A DNA stretch of 64,000 bases from assembly GCF_003664035.1 (NCBI RefSeq), contig NZ_RCCK01000010.1:1724695-1788694 (forward strand), written 5' to 3'. A program made the position numbers and the translations under genes. The notes under the pieces are model-generated. The model searched no databases, was not told the origin of the DNA, and saw only the letters and a list, made by a program, of their open reading frames with translations. This DNA is from Pedobacter alluvionis (lineage in GTDB: Bacteria; Bacteroidota; Bacteroidia; Sphingobacteriales; Sphingobacteriaceae). Positions 62,933-64,000 of the stretch are shown piece after piece; position 1 is the stretch's first letter; every line of letters begins with the position of its first letter.

Positions 62933-63403
62933 ATGAGATTAATATTCACCGCAGGGCTATTTGCCCTTATGATATTGTTGATGACGGGCTGTAAGCCAAA
63001 TTCCGTTGATCGGATCAATACTGGAGCTTCGATAACGAGCATTTCCAGACTTCCTGAAAATCCTTTGGAGATGATACCGATGGCCGTTAGCTTGCAGCCA
63101 CAAAGAAAAACTATGTCGACGCTTTATGGCAACGGCATTGCCGCAAAACGTTTAAAGGATGATGCAGATTATGCTGCCGGTTCGGTACTTTACCTGGTTA
63201 CCTGGAAAGGAAAAGCTGATCCGGATTGGTTTGGTGCCCGTATTCCGGATCGGGTAATGGCCATCGAAAGTGTTTATTTCGATCAGAATGGACAAAAAAG
63301 CTACACTTTTTTTAAAGGACCGGCCTGGAATTCTGGTTTAGACCTGAAAAAGGAGGAAAGGCTGTCCATCATTCTTTCCATACCAGTTGCCAAATCGCCT
63401 TAA
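62933..63403 (+). CDS. Lipoprotein encoded with the P460 protein
   Basis: 156 aa. Lipobox MTGC in ALMILLMTGCKPNS. The rest has SLQPQRKTMSTLYGNGIAA and VLYLVTWKGKADPDWFGARIP, a beta-rich domain like the P460 fold without CxxCH. One base separates it from the preceding gene, so both are made together. Function unknown. Confidence 0.8.
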   Translation: MRLIFTAGLFALMILLMTGCKPNSVDRINTGASITSISRLPENPLEMIPMAVSLQPQRKTMSTLYGNGIAAKRLKDDADYAAGSVLYLVTWKGKADPDWFGARIPDRVMAIESVYFDQNGQKSYTFFKGPAWNSGLDLKKEERLSIILSIPVAKSP

Positions 63404-63864
63404 TATTTCATTGTAGATATGATGTATGGAGATTTTAGTTGCTGGTTACTCTTTCGGCTATATGCTTTAGCGTAACTATGGTCTTTTTGAGAAATGTAAT
63501 AATCACACTACAGAAACCATAATTTTAGTATATTAGGATAATCAAGAGGGATGATCACCCAAATCAATCAATCTGATTAAAAAACTCCAAAAAGAATATT
63601 CCAATTCCACCTTCACGCCACATTTACCCCACGTTTAGGCCGCCTTCCGGCCAGGTCTGCTTCGTACCTGCTTGCACACTGCTTCACACTTACTTCGGTT
63701 GAGTTGTAGTCCTGGTGTAGATTCGGTAGGTCAAAGATTTGCGTCACTTTAGATTGGTGGGTTAACTATGGCTAAATAACAGGTAAGAAGAAAGTAAGCC
63801 TAAGGTTTTGTTGGTGTATAGCTGTGTCGGAGCAGCCGGGTAAAAAGGGCAATAAACGGCTGTT
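63404..63864. other. 461-bp gap, little visible
   Basis: A GGCCG/CGGCC hairpin at 63638-63652 stands in a GC-richer tract (ccttccggccaggtctgcttcg). Otherwise no gene, terminator or RNA could be supported. Confidence 0.4.
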
Positions 63865-64000
63865 ATGGATTTTAGCATAGCGATCTTTTTAAATAAAAAA
63901 TCCGCCGAGGCGTTGGAAAAAGCCTATGCGGAAGAAGTTGCCAGAGAAACGGCTGAAGAGGCGAAGCAAGCCAGAAAGCGGCTGCATTCGCTGAAAAAGA
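63865..64000 (+). CDS. Start of a small charged protein, cut by the window edge
   Basis: ATG 63865 opens MDFSIAIFLNKKSAEALEKAY and then an Ala/Glu/Lys-rich helix (EEVARETAEEAKQARKRLH) to the edge with no stop. Probably a coiled coil. No family recognised. Confidence 0.5.
   Translation, partial: MDFSIAIFLNKKSAEALEKAYAEEVARETAEEAKQARKRLHSLKK

Noticed and set aside
63600..63720. tRNA or small RNA in the GC-rich tract near the right edge
   Set aside because: Only a short GGCCG hairpin is seen; no cloverleaf or T-loop pattern.

Overview
The window looks like a chromosome segment from a Sphingobacteriaceae-type Bacteroidota, most like Pedobacter. This rests on the AT-leaning composition, the fused CcoN-CcoO oxidase, the outer membrane beta-barrel and GH106/DUF5703/SASA glycan genes, the lack of Shine-Dalgarno signals, and gaps packed with dispersed palindromic repeats. 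The genus is inferred by recognition, not by a search. No rRNA, tRNA, CRISPR array, prophage or conjugative element was seen.

Layout. 1-612: truncated zinc-type alcohol dehydrogenase (minus). 910-4991: a 593-aa unrecognised Cys-rich protein, a FixL-like heme-PAS histidine kinase and a receiver-CRP/FNR fusion regulator. 5523-15797: a low-oxygen respiration run with a half D-lactate dehydrogenase-like protein, hemN, ccoI, ccoS, fused ccoNO, ccoQ, ccoP, ccoG, ccoH and a SafE-like membrane protein. The obvious reading is that the kinase/regulator pair senses oxygen or NO and switches this block on. 15909-16466: a RAYT (Y1) transposase flanked by inverted REP-like hairpins. 16850-26696: outer membrane beta-barrel receptor, two-component system, HxlR/NmrA divergent pair, DJ-1/PfpI protein and small or hypothetical proteins.

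27176-50653: a sugar/glycan locus. A divergent IclR regulator faces a GH2 enzyme. Then comes an unusual set: two solute-binding-protein homologues without signal peptides, two family III CoA-transferases, a Gfo/Idh/MocA oxidoreductase, a MaoC hydratase and a FucP-like MFS permease. These are followed by GH106 rhamnosidase, a decayed GH127 gene, a SASA esterase, a DUF5703 glycosidase, an L-fucose dehydrogenase-like SDR and a zinc dehydrogenase. 51147-55500: araB-araD-araA (minus) with a candidate operator and a terminator. Together these suggest use of rhamnose/arabinose/fucose-bearing plant polysaccharide such as pectin side chains. No SusC/SusD pair lies in the window.

55832-64000: esterase, TerD, VOC protein, two tandem paralogous lipoproteins, a membrane Cache-LytTR regulator, a haem_bd/P460 cytochrome with a lipoprotein partner, and a truncated small ORF at the right edge.

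The most notable points are the SBP-CoA-transferase operon, repeat DNA that has become coding (inside GH2 and as the start and signal peptide of the DUF5703 enzyme), the heme-PAS/receiver-CRP oxygen switch, and the array of short palindromes at 30937-31126.
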